In this document: positions 16,758 to 25,619 of the stretch, one piece after another
Position numbering within the stretch: the first letter of the stretch is position 1
Layout: every line of letters begins with the position of its first letter
Source: Alphaproteobacteria bacterium
GTDB taxonomy: Bacteria > Pseudomonadota > Alphaproteobacteria > Rhizobiales > Rhizobiaceae
Reading direction: 5' to 3'
NCBI GenBank assembly: GCA_018823835.1
Contig: JAHJHT010000002.1
Coordinates: forward strand, 620,001 to 684,000
Length of the DNA: 64,000 nucleotides
Notes under the pieces: model-generated
Seen by the model: the letters and a program-made list of their open reading frames with translations, nothing else
Database searches by the model: none
What the model was told of the DNA's origin: nothing
Program-made: the position numbers and the translations under genes

Positions 16758-18689
16758 ATGACCGAAACGCACGCAGACGATCGGCCGCTCGACGTCATCT
16801 GCATCGGCCGCGCCTCGGTCGATCTCTACGGCCAGCAAATCGGTTCGCGCCTCGAAGACATTGCCTCTTTCGCCAAGTCGGTCGGCGGCTGCCCGGCCAA
16901 TATTTCGGTCGGTACCGCGCGCCTCGGCCTGCGCTCCGCGCTGCTTACCCGCGTCGGCGCCGAGCAGATGGGCAGCTTCATCCGTGAGCAGCTGGTGCGC
17001 GAGGGCGTCTCGGTCGAGGGCATTGCCACCGACAGGGAAAGGCTGACGGCCCTGGTGCTGCTGTCCGTCGAGGCCGAGGGCGTCTCGCCGATGATCTTCA
17101 TGCGCACGGATTGCGCCGACATGGCGCTGTCCGAAGACGATATCGACGAGGCATTCATCCGCTCGGCGCGTTCCATCGTCGTCACCGGCACGCATTTCTC
17201 GCGCGACAACAGCGACGCCGCGCAGCGCAAGGCGATCCGCATTGCCAGGGCGAGTGGCGGCAAGGTGGTGTTCGACATCGACTACCGCCCCAACCTCTGG
17301 GGCCTCGCCGGCCACGCCGAGGGCTTCGAGCGTTACGTCAAGTCCGACCATGTCTCGTCGCGGCTGAAGACCGTGCTGCCCGATTGCGACCTGATCGTCG
17401 GCACCGAGGAAGAAATCATGATCGCGTCCGGCGCCGACGACGTGCTTGGCGCGCTGAAGACCATCCGTTCGCTGTCATCCGCCACCATCGTCCTCAAACG
17501 CGGCGCGATGGGCTGCATCGTCTATGACGGCGTCATCAGCGACGACCTCGAGGACGGCATCGTCGGCAAGGGCTTTCCGATCGAGATCTACAATGTGCTC
17601 GGCGCCGGCGACGCCTTCATGTCGGGCCTGCTGCGCGGCTGGCTCGGCGGCGAAAGCCTTCAGACTGCCGCCACCTGGGCCAATGCCTGCGGCGCCTTCG
17701 CCGTGTCGCGGCTGCTCTGCGCGCCGGAATATCCGAGCTTCGAGGAATTGCAGTATTTCCTCAGGAACGGCAGCCCGCATCGCGCGCTGCGCAAGGACGA
17801 GGCGCTCAGCCACATCCATTGGGCGACAACGCGCCGCAACGACATCCCGGCGCTGATGGCTTTTGCCTGCGACCATCGCATCCAGCTTGAGGATATCGCC
17901 GCCCGCGTCGGCGCCGATCCCGCGCGCATCGGCGACTTCAAGGTGCTCGCCGTCAAGGCCGCGGCGCGCGTCGCCGATGGTCGCCCGGGCTACGGCATGC
18001 TGCTCGACGAGAAGCATGGCCGCGACGCGATGTTCGAATATGCAAGGCACGGCTTTTCCTGGCTCGGCCGCCCGGTCGAACTGCCGGGCTCGCGGCCGCT
18101 GCGCTTCGAGTTCAGCCAGGACATCGGCTCACAGCTGGTCGAATGGCCGGTCGATCACTGCATAAAGTGCCTGAGCTTCTACCACCCCGACGACCCCGCC
18201 GAGCTGAAGACGGAACAGCAGCAGAAGCTGCGCAGCCTTTTCGATGGCGCGCGGAAAGTGGGCCGCGAACTCCTCGTCGAGATCATCGCCGGCAAGCACG
18301 GTGCGCTCGGCGACAACACCATCCCGCGCGCGCTCGAAGAACTCTATGCGCTCGGCATCAAGCCCGACTGGTGGAAACTCGAGCCACAGTCTTCTCCCGA
18401 GGCCTGGGCGAAGATCGAGACGGTAATTGCCAGGCACGACCCCTGGTGCCGCGGCATCGTGCTGCTCGGCCTCGAGGCGCCGCAGGCCGAACTCGAGGCG
18501 GCCTTCGCCGCCACCGCCAACGCACCCATCGTCAAGGGCTTCGCCGTCGGCCGGACGCTGTTTGCCGACGCCGCGGAAAAGTGGCTTGCCGGCAAGATTT
18601 CCGACGAGTCCGCCATCGACGACATGGCGGCGCGCTTCCAGCGCCTGACGGAATCCTGGCTTGCCGTGCGCGGCCGGAAAGCGGCATAG
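16758..18689 (+). CDS. iolC: 5-dehydro-2-deoxygluconokinase fused to DUF2090
   Basis: Bifunctional cytoplasmic protein of 643 residues. Residues 1-330 are a PfkB-type kinase (VGGCPANISVGTARLGL near the start and NVLGAGDAFMSGLLRG with the catalytic Asp) that phosphorylates 5-dehydro-2-deoxygluconate. Residues 335-640 are a DUF2090 domain, a TIM-barrel aldolase-like module; in proteobacteria this fusion is annotated as also cleaving the phosphorylated product to malonate semialdehyde and dihydroxyacetone phosphate, replacing iolJ. No separate iolJ is seen nearby. The ATG at 16758 has GGGAGG eight bases before it; the frame extends to 16686 through the operators. Confidence 0.92.
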   Translation: MTETHADDRPLDVICIGRASVDLYGQQIGSRLEDIASFAKSVGGCPANISVGTARLGLRSALLTRVGAEQMGSFIREQLVREGVSVEGIATDRERLTALVLLSVEAEGVSPMIFMRTDCADMALSEDDIDEAFIRSARSIVVTGTHFSRDNSDAAQRKAIRIARASGGKVVFDIDYRPNLWGLAGHAEGFERYVKSDHVSSRLKTVLPDCDLIVGTEEEIMIASGADDVLGALKTIRSLSSATIVLKRGAMGCIVYDGVISDDLEDGIVGKGFPIEIYNVLGAGDAFMSGLLRGWLGGESLQTAATWANACGAFAVSRLLCAPEYPSFEELQYFLRNGSPHRALRKDEALSHIHWATTRRNDIPALMAFACDHRIQLEDIAARVGADPARIGDFKVLAVKAAARVADGRPGYGMLLDEKHGRDAMFEYARHGFSWLGRPVELPGSRPLRFEFSQDIGSQLVEWPVDHCIKCLSFYHPDDPAELKTEQQQKLRSLFDGARKVGRELLVEIIAGKHGALGDNTIPRALEELYALGIKPDWWKLEPQSSPEAWAKIETVIARHDPWCRGIVLLGLEAPQAELEAAFAATANAPIVKGFAVGRTLFADAAEKWLAGKISDESAIDDMAARFQRLTESWLAVRGRKAA

Positions 18690-18709
18690 AGAGACGGGAG
18701 GAGAAGACG

Positions 18710-20557
18710 ATGACGAATACCATCCGCCTGACCATGGCGCAGGCGCTGACCCGTTTCATGGCGCGCCAGATGACGGTGATCGACGGTGAGAAGCTGCCGA
18801 TCTTCGGCGGCGTCTGGGCGATCTTCGGCCATGGCAACGTCGCCGGCGTCGGCGAGGCGCTCTACCAGCTGCGCGACGAGCTGCCGACCTACCGCGCCCA
18901 TAACGAGCAGGGCATGGCGCATGCGGCGATCGGCTTCGCCAAGGCCAGCTTCCGCCGCCGCTTCATGGCCGCCACCTCGTCGATCGGGCCGGGCGCCACC
19001 AACATGGTCACCGCGGCAGCCCTTGCCCACGTCAACCGGCTGCCGGTGCTGTTCCTGCCCGGCGACGTCTTTGCCAACCGCGCGCCCGACCCGGTGCTGC
19101 AGCAGGTCGAAAGCTTCGGCGACGGCACGGTCAGCGCCAATGACTGCTTCCGCCCCGTATCGCGCTACTTCGACCGCATCACGCGGCCCGAACAGATCAT
19201 CCCGGCACTTCACCGCGCCATGCAGGTGCTGACCGACCCGGCAGACTGCGGCCCGGTCACCCTGTCGCTCTGCCAGGACGTGCAGGCCGAAGCCTTCGAC
19301 TATCCGGAAACCTTCTTCAAGGAGCGCGTCTGGACGCCGCGCCGGCCGCAGCCGGACGCCGGCGAACTCGACTCGGCGGTTGCCGCGCTGAAGGCCGCGA
19401 AGAAGCCGGTGATCATCGCCGGCGGCGGCGTGCTCTATTCCGAAGCCGCCGCGACGCTGAAGGCTTTCGCCGAGACGCACGGCATTCCGGTGATGGAGAC
19501 CAATGCCGGCAAGTCGAGCCTGCCGCACGACCATCCGCTCAACATGGGCTCGGTCGGCGTCACCGGCTCGTCGGCCTCCAACCTGCTCGCCGAGCAGGCA
19601 GACGTGGTACTTGCGGTCGGCTCGCGCCTGCAGGATTTCACCACCGGCTCATGGGCGCTGTTCAAGGCCGATGGCGTCAGGATTATCGGGCTCAACGCGC
19701 AGGCATTCGATGCCGGCAAGCACCGCGCCCTGCCGCTGGTCGCCGACGCCAAAGCCGGGCTCGAAGCGCTCGAGGCGCGGCTCGGCAACTGGAAGTCGCC
19801 GGATGCCTGGGTCTCGACGGCACACTCGGCCCGTGCCGATTGGCTGAAGGCCGCCAAGGCGGTCACCGACCCGACCAACACCTTGCCGTCCGACGCCCAT
19901 GTCATCGGCGCCGTGCACCGGGCGCGCGGCTCCGGCGCGACGCTGGTCTGCGCCTCGGGCGGGCTGCCGGGCGAATTGCACAAGCTGTGGCCTTCCGGCG
20001 CGCCGGGCAGCTACCACATGGAATACGGGTTCTCGACCATGGGCTACGAAATTGCCGGCGGGCTCGGCGTCAAGCTCGCCAAGCCCGATGCCGACGTCAT
20101 CGTCATGCTCGGCGACGGCAGCTACATGATGCTGAATTCCGAGATCGCCACCTCCGTCATGCTCGGCCAGAAGCTCACCATCGTCGTGCTCGACAATCGC
20201 GGCTTCGGCTGCATCAACCGGCTGCAGATGGCGACCGGCGGCGCCAACTTCAACAACCTGCTGAAGGACGCCAAACACGAGGTGATGCCGGAGATCGACT
20301 TCGCCGCCCATGCCGCCTCGATGGGTGCCGTGGCGCGCAAAGTCGCCTCGATCGCCGAACTCGAGCGTGCGCTGAAGGAGGCCGAGGCCGACACCAAGAC
20401 CTCGGTCATCGTCATCGACACCGACCCGCTGATCTCGACCGATGCCGGCGGCCATTGGTGGGATGTCGCGGTGCCGGAAGTCTCGGAACGCCCGAGCGTC
20501 AACAAGGCGCGCGCGGACTACGAGAAGAACCGCAGGATGCAGCACCTGGTGAACTAG
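18710..20557 (+). CDS. iolD: 3D-(3,5/4)-trihydroxycyclohexane-1,2-dione hydrolase
   Basis: Thiamine diphosphate-dependent ring-opening enzyme of inositol catabolism, which hydrolyses the cyclic dione to 5-deoxyglucuronate. The 615-residue protein has the acetolactate synthase fold: HNEQGMAHAAIGFAK with the activating Glu near residue 65, a central domain, and the ThDP/Mg motif GDGSYMMLNSEIATS near residue 470. The ATG at 18710 follows GGGAGGAGAAG, 20 bases after the iolC stop. The open frame extends far upstream inside iolC and is not used. Full length. Confidence 0.94.
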   Translation: MTNTIRLTMAQALTRFMARQMTVIDGEKLPIFGGVWAIFGHGNVAGVGEALYQLRDELPTYRAHNEQGMAHAAIGFAKASFRRRFMAATSSIGPGATNMVTAAALAHVNRLPVLFLPGDVFANRAPDPVLQQVESFGDGTVSANDCFRPVSRYFDRITRPEQIIPALHRAMQVLTDPADCGPVTLSLCQDVQAEAFDYPETFFKERVWTPRRPQPDAGELDSAVAALKAAKKPVIIAGGGVLYSEAAATLKAFAETHGIPVMETNAGKSSLPHDHPLNMGSVGVTGSSASNLLAEQADVVLAVGSRLQDFTTGSWALFKADGVRIIGLNAQAFDAGKHRALPLVADAKAGLEALEARLGNWKSPDAWVSTAHSARADWLKAAKAVTDPTNTLPSDAHVIGAVHRARGSGATLVCASGGLPGELHKLWPSGAPGSYHMEYGFSTMGYEIAGGLGVKLAKPDADVIVMLGDGSYMMLNSEIATSVMLGQKLTIVVLDNRGFGCINRLQMATGGANFNNLLKDAKHEVMPEIDFAAHAASMGAVARKVASIAELERALKEAEADTKTSVIVIDTDPLISTDAGGHWWDVAVPEVSERPSVNKARADYEKNRRMQHLVN

Positions 20558-20567
20558 CGCTGGCTTG

Positions 20568-20640
20568 CCCTCCCTTGCGGGAGGGTCGGCGCGCAGCATC
20601 CAGACTTACCCCCACCCGCGACCTCCCCACGAGGGGGAGG
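20568..20640. repeat. Pair of GC-rich palindromes between iolD and iolE
   Basis: CCCTCCC-TTGC-GGGAGGG at 20568-20585 and CCTCCCC...GGGGAGG at about 20622-20640 are separated by about 36 bases. The unit resembles the intergenic palindromic repeats scattered through Mesorhizobium-type genomes. It lies within the iol operon and could stabilise or attenuate the transcript. Confidence 0.55.
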
Positions 20641-20662
20641 CTCTGACACTGGAGCGAAAGAC

Positions 20663-21577
20663 TTGAAAGCCAGACTGGGCATGTCCCCCATCGCATGGTG
20701 GAACGACGATCTTGCAGAACTCTCCGACGACGTGTCGCTGGAGGAGTGCCTGGCGCAGTCGCGCTCGGCCGGCTTCACCGGCATGGAGATGGGCCGCCGC
20801 TTTCCGAGCGACCCGAAAGTCATGCTGCCGATCCTGAAGAAGGCCGACGTGACGCTGTGCGGCGGCTGGTTCTCGGGCACGCTGGTCAACGAGGAGATGG
20901 CGGCCAACAAGGACCGCATCCGCCCGATGATCGAGCTGTTCAAGGCGGTCGACGCGCCCTGCATCGTCTATGGCGAGGTCGGCCGCTCGATCCAGGGCGA
21001 CCGCTCGAAGCCGCTGGCGACAAAGCCAAGACTCTCCGACGACGAGATGAAGGCCTATGCGAAAAAACTGACCGAGTTTGGCGAGTGGTGCGCGGACGAG
21101 GGCATGCCGCTCGCCTACCACCACCACATGGCGGCGGTGGTCGAGACCGAGCCGGAGCTCGATGCCTTCATGCGCCATTCGGGCGAAGGCATTCCGCTGC
21201 TGCTCGACGCCGGCCATCTCGCCTTTGCCGGCGGGAACGTGCTGCGCGCCATCGACAAGCACCACGCCCGCATCAGCCACGTCCACGTCAAGGACGTGCG
21301 CATGGCGGTCATCGACGGCCTCGACCGCAGCAGACAATCCTTCCTCGATGCCGTGGCGCTCGGCGCCTTTACCGTGCCCGGCGACGGGTCGCTCGATTTC
21401 GGCGCCATCGTTCAAAAGTTCGCCGATTACGGCTATGAGGGCTGGTTCGTCGTCGAGGCCGAGCAGGACCCGAAGAAGAACCCGCCGCTGAAGATGGCGC
21501 AGGTCGGCCACAAGGAACTGATGCGGGTGATGACGGCCGCCGGCTACAGCGTCGAAACCCGGGGGTTCCCGCAATGA
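20663..21577 (+). CDS. iolE: Inosose dehydratase
   Basis: Dehydrates scyllo-inosose to the cyclic diketone, the second step of inositol breakdown. The protein is 304 residues with a xylose isomerase-like TIM barrel; metal-binding residues are visible in HHHMAAVVE, LLDAGHLAFAGG and HVHVKDVR, and FVVEAEQDP near the end is typical of IolE. The start is a TTG at 20663, chosen because GGAG lies eight bases upstream and the conserved GMSPIAWWNDD follows directly. A repeat-rich spacer of 105 bases separates it from iolD. Confidence 0.93.
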   Translation: MKARLGMSPIAWWNDDLAELSDDVSLEECLAQSRSAGFTGMEMGRRFPSDPKVMLPILKKADVTLCGGWFSGTLVNEEMAANKDRIRPMIELFKAVDAPCIVYGEVGRSIQGDRSKPLATKPRLSDDEMKAYAKKLTEFGEWCADEGMPLAYHHHMAAVVETEPELDAFMRHSGEGIPLLLDAGHLAFAGGNVLRAIDKHHARISHVHVKDVRMAVIDGLDRSRQSFLDAVALGAFTVPGDGSLDFGAIVQKFADYGYEGWFVVEAEQDPKKNPPLKMAQVGHKELMRVMTAAGYSVETRGFPQ

Positions 21578-21596
21578 AAAGGCATGGTGAACAGGC

Positions 21597-21833
21597 ATGA
21601 AGGACCACGAGCACCCGTTTTTCCGGCCGCTCTGGCGGCGCATCCTGGTGGTGCTCGTCTGCGCGGGCTGGGCGGTCTTCGAATATTCCATGGGCTCGAC
21701 GGGCTGGGGCATGGCGGCAGCCGCCTTCACCGCCTACGCGATCTGGCAGTTTTTCTATCTTTACAAGCCGGTCGATCCGGATGCGCCGGCGCCCGATGCC
21801 GGCGAGACGCCCGCCGACGAAAAGGAGAAGTGA
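21597..21833 (+). CDS. Small two-helix membrane protein in the iol operon
   Basis: Protein of 78 residues that I do not recognise by family. It has a short charged N-terminus, two hydrophobic segments (about residues 16-31 and 36-54) and an acidic, Pro/Ala-rich tail. It sits 19 bases after iolE, and its stop overlaps the ribosome binding site of iolB, so it is translated as part of the operon. A conserved small protein in this position could assist inositol uptake or be incidental; the sequence does not say. Confidence 0.7.
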   Translation: MKDHEHPFFRPLWRRILVVLVCAGWAVFEYSMGSTGWGMAAAAFTAYAIWQFFYLYKPVDPDAPAPDAGETPADEKEK

Positions 21834-21834
21834 G

Positions 21835-22632
21835 ATGTCCAAGCTGATCGTCAAGGCCGACAGGGGCCACGGCCGCGTCGCCCACGTCACGCCGGAGACG
21901 GCTGGCTGGACCTATGTCGGCTTCGACCTGCACCGCCTGAAACCCGGCGAAAGCGTCTCGGCCAGGACCGAGGGCCGCGAGGTCTGCCTGGTCTTCGTCA
22001 CCGGCAAGGGCAAGGTCACCGCCGCTGGCAAGGATCTCGGCCTGCTCGGCGAGCGCATGTCGCCCTTCGAGGGCAAGCCATGGTCGGTCTACGTGCCTGA
22101 AAGATCCGACTGGAGCGTCACCGCCGACACCGATCTCGAACTCGCCGTCTGCAGTGCGCCCGGTCTCGGCGGCGACCTGCCGGCGCGCGTGATTGCGCCC
22201 GAAAGCCTCGGCCAGGAAGTGCGCGGCAAGGGCAGCAACGTCCGCCACGTCACCAACATCCTGCCGGAGAACGAGCCGGCGGACTCGCTGCTCGTCGTCG
22301 AGGTCATAACGCCGGCCGGCAACACCTCGAGCTACCCGCCGCACAAGCACGACCAGGACAATCTGCCGGCCGAATCCTATCTCGAGGAGACCTACTACCA
22401 CCGCCTCAACCCGCCGCAGGGTTTCGGCTTCCAGCGCGTCTATACCGACGACCGATCGCTCGACGAGGCGATGGCCATCGAGGATGGCGACGTGGTGCTG
22501 GTGCCCAAGGGCTATCACCCCTGCGCGACCTGCCACGGCTACGACCTCTATTATCTCAACGTCATGGCCGGGCCGAAGCGGACATGGAAATTCCACAACG
22601 CAGCCGAGCACGAATGGCTGATGAAGGCGTGA
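21835..22632 (+). CDS. iolB: 5-deoxy-glucuronate isomerase
   Basis: Isomerises 5-deoxyglucuronate to 5-dehydro-2-deoxygluconate, the substrate of IolC. The 265-residue protein is a double cupin: SSYPPHKHDQDNLPAESYLEETYYHRLNPPQGF carries the His and Glu metal ligands, and VLVPKGYHPCATCHGYDLYYLNVMAGP is the conserved C-terminal block. The ATG at 21835 is preceded by AAAGGAGAAG. It is the last inositol gene; an imperfect hairpin (GCCAGCC/GGCTGGC, 22646-22669) follows its stop. Confidence 0.94.
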   Translation: MSKLIVKADRGHGRVAHVTPETAGWTYVGFDLHRLKPGESVSARTEGREVCLVFVTGKGKVTAAGKDLGLLGERMSPFEGKPWSVYVPERSDWSVTADTDLELAVCSAPGLGGDLPARVIAPESLGQEVRGKGSNVRHVTNILPENEPADSLLVVEVITPAGNTSSYPPHKHDQDNLPAESYLEETYYHRLNPPQGFGFQRVYTDDRSLDEAMAIEDGDVVLVPKGYHPCATCHGYDLYYLNVMAGPKRTWKFHNAAEHEWLMKA

Positions 22633-22775
22633 CGCCACGCTTTCGGCCAGCCTGCCCGCGCTGGCTGGCATGATGACTTGGGACCGAGCCTCTGCTATCA
22701 GCCGGGCCAATTAAGCCGGCTTCGTCATTTCGTCATGCAAATCACCTAATGGGTCGAAGCCGACGAGGATCTTCG

Positions 22776-23483
22776 ATGCGTTACGCCATCTATTTCACCC
22801 CGGGTCAGGACGATCCGCTTGCGCGAACCGCCGCGAGCTGGCTTGGCCGCGACCCCTTCACGGGCACCGTCCCACAGGCGCCGGCAGTCACTGCGCTGTC
22901 GCCTGCCGAGATCGCCTATCACACGGCGAGCGCGCGCCGCTACGGCTTCCATGCGACGCTGAAGGCCCCCTTCGTGCTGGCCGAGGGAAAGACCGAAGCC
23001 GAGCTCGACGCGGCGCTGGCATCGTTTTCGGCCGCCGCCGAACCGGTCGGCCTGGCAGGACTGGCGCCCGCCCGGCTTGATGGCTTCCTGGCGCTTGCGC
23101 CGGCCGCCCCTTCGCCCGATCTCGATCGTTTCGCTGGCGAAATCGTCAAGCAATTCGAAGCGTTCCGCGCGCCCCTGTCGGAGGCTGACATTCGCCGCCG
23201 CAATCCCGACAAGCTGTCGCAGGACGAGTTCCGCAACCTCTGCCAGTGGGGCTACCCTTACGTCTTCCAGTCCTTCCGCTTCCACATGACGCTGACCGGC
23301 CGCGTCGCCGACCCCGACCTGCCGCGCGTGCGCGCCGCGATCGACGAGGTCTTCGCCCCGGCGCTCGCCAAACCCATATCGCTCGACGGCCTCGCGCTGT
23401 TCGTCGAGCCGGAGCCCGGCGCGCCCTTCGTGGTGAAATCCTGGCACCGGCTCGGCCGCCGACTCGAAAGAAAGACCGCCTGA
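22776..23483 (+). CDS. DUF1045 protein, 2H phosphoesterase fold (phosphonate operon type)
   Basis: Protein of 235 residues from the family called 'putative phosphonate metabolism protein', usually encoded beside phnM/phnN. Two H-x-T motifs are visible: HAT at residues 59-61 within YGFHATLKAPF and HMT at 170-172 within FRFHMTLTG. These are the signature of 2H phosphoesterases, which act on 2',3'- or 1',2'-cyclic phosphates. The ATG at 22776 begins the conserved part. Its stop is followed at once by the phnM ATG. The enzyme activity is inferred; it could replace PhnP by opening the cyclic ribose phosphate formed by C-P lyase. Confidence 0.85.
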   Translation: MRYAIYFTPGQDDPLARTAASWLGRDPFTGTVPQAPAVTALSPAEIAYHTASARRYGFHATLKAPFVLAEGKTEAELDAALASFSAAAEPVGLAGLAPARLDGFLALAPAAPSPDLDRFAGEIVKQFEAFRAPLSEADIRRRNPDKLSQDEFRNLCQWGYPYVFQSFRFHMTLTGRVADPDLPRVRAAIDEVFAPALAKPISLDGLALFVEPEPGAPFVVKSWHRLGRRLERKTA

Positions 23484-24620
23484 ATGAACGAAACGGTACT
23501 CACCAATGCCAGGATCGTGCTCGCCGACGAAGTCGTGACGGGCTCGCTGGTCATGCGCGACGGCAAGATCGCCGAGGTCGCCAGCAACAACGCGCGCACC
23601 GGCGAGGACATGGAAGGCGACTACGTCATTCCGGGTCTCGTCGAACTGCACACCGACCATCTCGAGGGCCACTACGCGCCCCGCCCGAAAGTGCGCTGGA
23701 ACCCGGTCGCCTCGGTGCTGGCGCACGACGCCCAGGTGGCGACGGCCGGCATCACCACCGTGTTCGACGCGCTGCGCGTCGGCATGGACTACGACGCCGA
23801 CCTGACCATCGAGGACATGCGCAAGCTCGCCGGCGCGATCGAGGAGAGCGTCGCCCGCGACCGGCTGCGCGCCGACCACTTCATCCATCTGCGCTGCGAG
23901 GTCTCGGCGTCCGACTGCGTCGAGGCCTTCAACCAGTTCGACGGCGACGCCCGGGTCAAGCTGGCCTCGCTGATGGACCATGCGCCCGGCCAGCGCCAGT
24001 TCGCCAGGCTCGAGGCCTACGCGCTCTACTACCAGGGCAAGCTGAAGCTGTCGGACGAGGCCTTCCGCGACTATTGCGAGAAGCGCATGGCGCAGTCGGC
24101 GAAGAATTCCGGCCCCAACCGCATCGCCATCTCGCAAGCCTGCCGCGAGCGCGGCATCGTGCTGGCCAGCCACGACGACGCCACCATCGCGCATGTCGAC
24201 GAAGCCATCGAACAGGGCATCCGCGTCGCCGAGTTCCCGACCACCGAGGAGGCGGCGCGCGCCTCCAAGGATGCCGGCCTCGGCGTGCTGATGGGCGCCC
24301 CCAACGTCATGCGCGGCGGCTCGCATTCGGGCAATGTCTCGGCGCGCACGCTGGCAGCCGGCGGCATGCTCGACATATTGTCGTCCGACTACATCCCCTT
24401 CAGCCTCATCCAGTCGGCCTTCTTCCTTGGTGAGGCCGTCGAGGCGATCTCGCTGCCGCAGGCCGTCGCCATGGTGTCGAAGAACCCCGCCGAGGCCGTC
24501 GGGCTCGACGACCGTGGCGTCATCGAGGCCGGCCGCCGCGCCGACCTTGTCCGGGTCCGCGTCGACGACCACATCCCGGTCGTGCGCACAGTCTGGCGCC
24601 AGGGACGCCGCGTCGCATGA
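23484..24620 (+). CDS. phnM: Alpha-D-ribose 1-methylphosphonate 5-triphosphate diphosphatase
   Basis: Amidohydrolase-superfamily enzyme of the C-P lyase pathway that removes pyrophosphate from ribose methylphosphonate triphosphate. The 378-residue protein has the PhnM metal motif ELHTDHLEGHYAPRP near residue 53, FDALRVGMD, LASHDDATIAHV with metal ligands, and GAPNVMRGGSHSGN. Full length. It starts directly at the DUF1045 stop and overlaps phnN by four bases. The core genes phnGHIJKL are not in this window, so the cluster is detached from them or they lie elsewhere. Confidence 0.94.
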   Translation: MNETVLTNARIVLADEVVTGSLVMRDGKIAEVASNNARTGEDMEGDYVIPGLVELHTDHLEGHYAPRPKVRWNPVASVLAHDAQVATAGITTVFDALRVGMDYDADLTIEDMRKLAGAIEESVARDRLRADHFIHLRCEVSASDCVEAFNQFDGDARVKLASLMDHAPGQRQFARLEAYALYYQGKLKLSDEAFRDYCEKRMAQSAKNSGPNRIAISQACRERGIVLASHDDATIAHVDEAIEQGIRVAEFPTTEEAARASKDAGLGVLMGAPNVMRGGSHSGNVSARTLAAGGMLDILSSDYIPFSLIQSAFFLGEAVEAISLPQAVAMVSKNPAEAVGLDDRGVIEAGRRADLVRVRVDDHIPVVRTVWRQGRRVA

Positions 24621-25240
24621 TGGCGTCCGCAATGCTCGAGCGGGAGCAGTCCCGCGCCCTGCCGATCCGCAACGGCGCCTTCGTCGCCGTGGTCGGCCCG
24701 AGCGGTGCCGGCAAGGACACGCTAATCGCGCATGCGCGCGCAGCGCTTGCCGGCGAGCCGCAGATCGACTTCGTGCGCCGCGTCATCACGCGGCCCTGCG
24801 ACGGCCAGACCGAGGAGCATGACAGCCTCTCCGACGCCGCCTTCGCCAAGGCGCTGGCCGACGGCGCCTTCGCGCTCTCTTGGGAGGCGCATGGGCTCTG
24901 CTACGGCCTGCCGGCCGAGATCGACCTAGCGCTCGACAATGGCCATGTCGCCGTCGCCAACCTGTCGCGCGGCGCCCTGCCGGCGCTGCGCGAACGCTAC
25001 GCCAACGTCGCCGTCGTCGAGGTCACCGCCGACCCCGAGATCCTCGCCGCCCGGCTTGCCGGCCGTGGCCGGGAGTCCCGCGAAGAGGTGCTGGCGCGGC
25101 TGGCCCGCACGATTTCCTGCGAAACGACCGGCAGCGCCATCGCGCTCGACAACAGCGGCGCGCCCGAAATCGCCGGCGACAAGCTTGTCGGCATCATCCG
25201 CAAGGCGATGGCCTTTGCCGACATTTCAGGCACCGTCTGA
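24617..25240 (+). CDS. phnN: Ribose 1,5-bisphosphate phosphokinase
   Basis: Makes 5-phosphoribosyl diphosphate from ribose 1,5-bisphosphate, the salvage end of C-P lyase catabolism. The 207-residue protein is guanylate kinase-like: P-loop VVGPSGAGKDTLI near residue 28, RRVITRP, and a substrate region with SWEAHGLCYGLP. The ATG overlaps the phnM stop (ATGA), which fixes the start. It is the last of the three genes. Confidence 0.92.
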   Translation: MMASAMLEREQSRALPIRNGAFVAVVGPSGAGKDTLIAHARAALAGEPQIDFVRRVITRPCDGQTEEHDSLSDAAFAKALADGAFALSWEAHGLCYGLPAEIDLALDNGHVAVANLSRGALPALRERYANVAVVEVTADPEILAARLAGRGRESREEVLARLARTISCETTGSAIALDNSGAPEIAGDKLVGIIRKAMAFADISGTV

Positions 25241-25327
25241 ATCCTGCCGGGCGGTTTCGCAAAATTCCCATGCCAGAGTGCCCGCCTTTCGCTATTGTGA
25301 ATTGTCGGAACACATTCGGAGGCGGCG

Positions 25328-25582
25328 ATGACAGGCACCCGGGACGAACAGATCCGCAAGCGCGCACATGCGATCTGGGAAGCGGAAGGACGGCCGAGCG
25401 GCTCGCATGACAGGCACTGGCAGCAGGCCGAGCGCGAAATAGACATGGCCGGCGGCAAGGCGGCGAAGCCCGCGAAGGCGGCGGCAAAGCCGAAAGCATC
25501 GGCCACGCCCAAGGCGGCCGCCAAACCCAAGGCTGCGGCCAAGCCAAAAGCAGCCAAGGCGCCCGCGAAGGCCAAGAAGTAG
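25328..25582 (+). CDS. DUF2934 protein with Lys/Ala/Pro repeat tail
   Basis: Protein of 84 residues. The first 38 match the DUF2934 pattern (IRKRAHAIWEAEGRPSGSHDRHWQQAE), common in rhizobia, often several copies per genome, with no known role. From residue 44 on it is a basic tail built of AAAKPK-type units, like the C-terminal tail of histone H1 or rhizobial HU-like proteins, which suggests nucleic acid binding. AGGCG lies before the ATG. The repeat-rich end may vary in length between strains. Confidence 0.75.
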   Translation: MTGTRDEQIRKRAHAIWEAEGRPSGSHDRHWQQAEREIDMAGGKAAKPAKAAAKPKASATPKAAAKPKAAAKPKAAKAPAKAKK

Positions 25583-25619
25583 CCGGGAGCCCGCGCGAAA
25601 CGGGGGGCGTTGCCGGAGG

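Noticed and set aside
22746..24632. Minus-strand frame of 628 codons opposite DUF1045/phnM
   Set aside because: Low complexity Asp/Val/Gly/Arg-rich translation without family motifs; the plus strand carries coupled phn genes.
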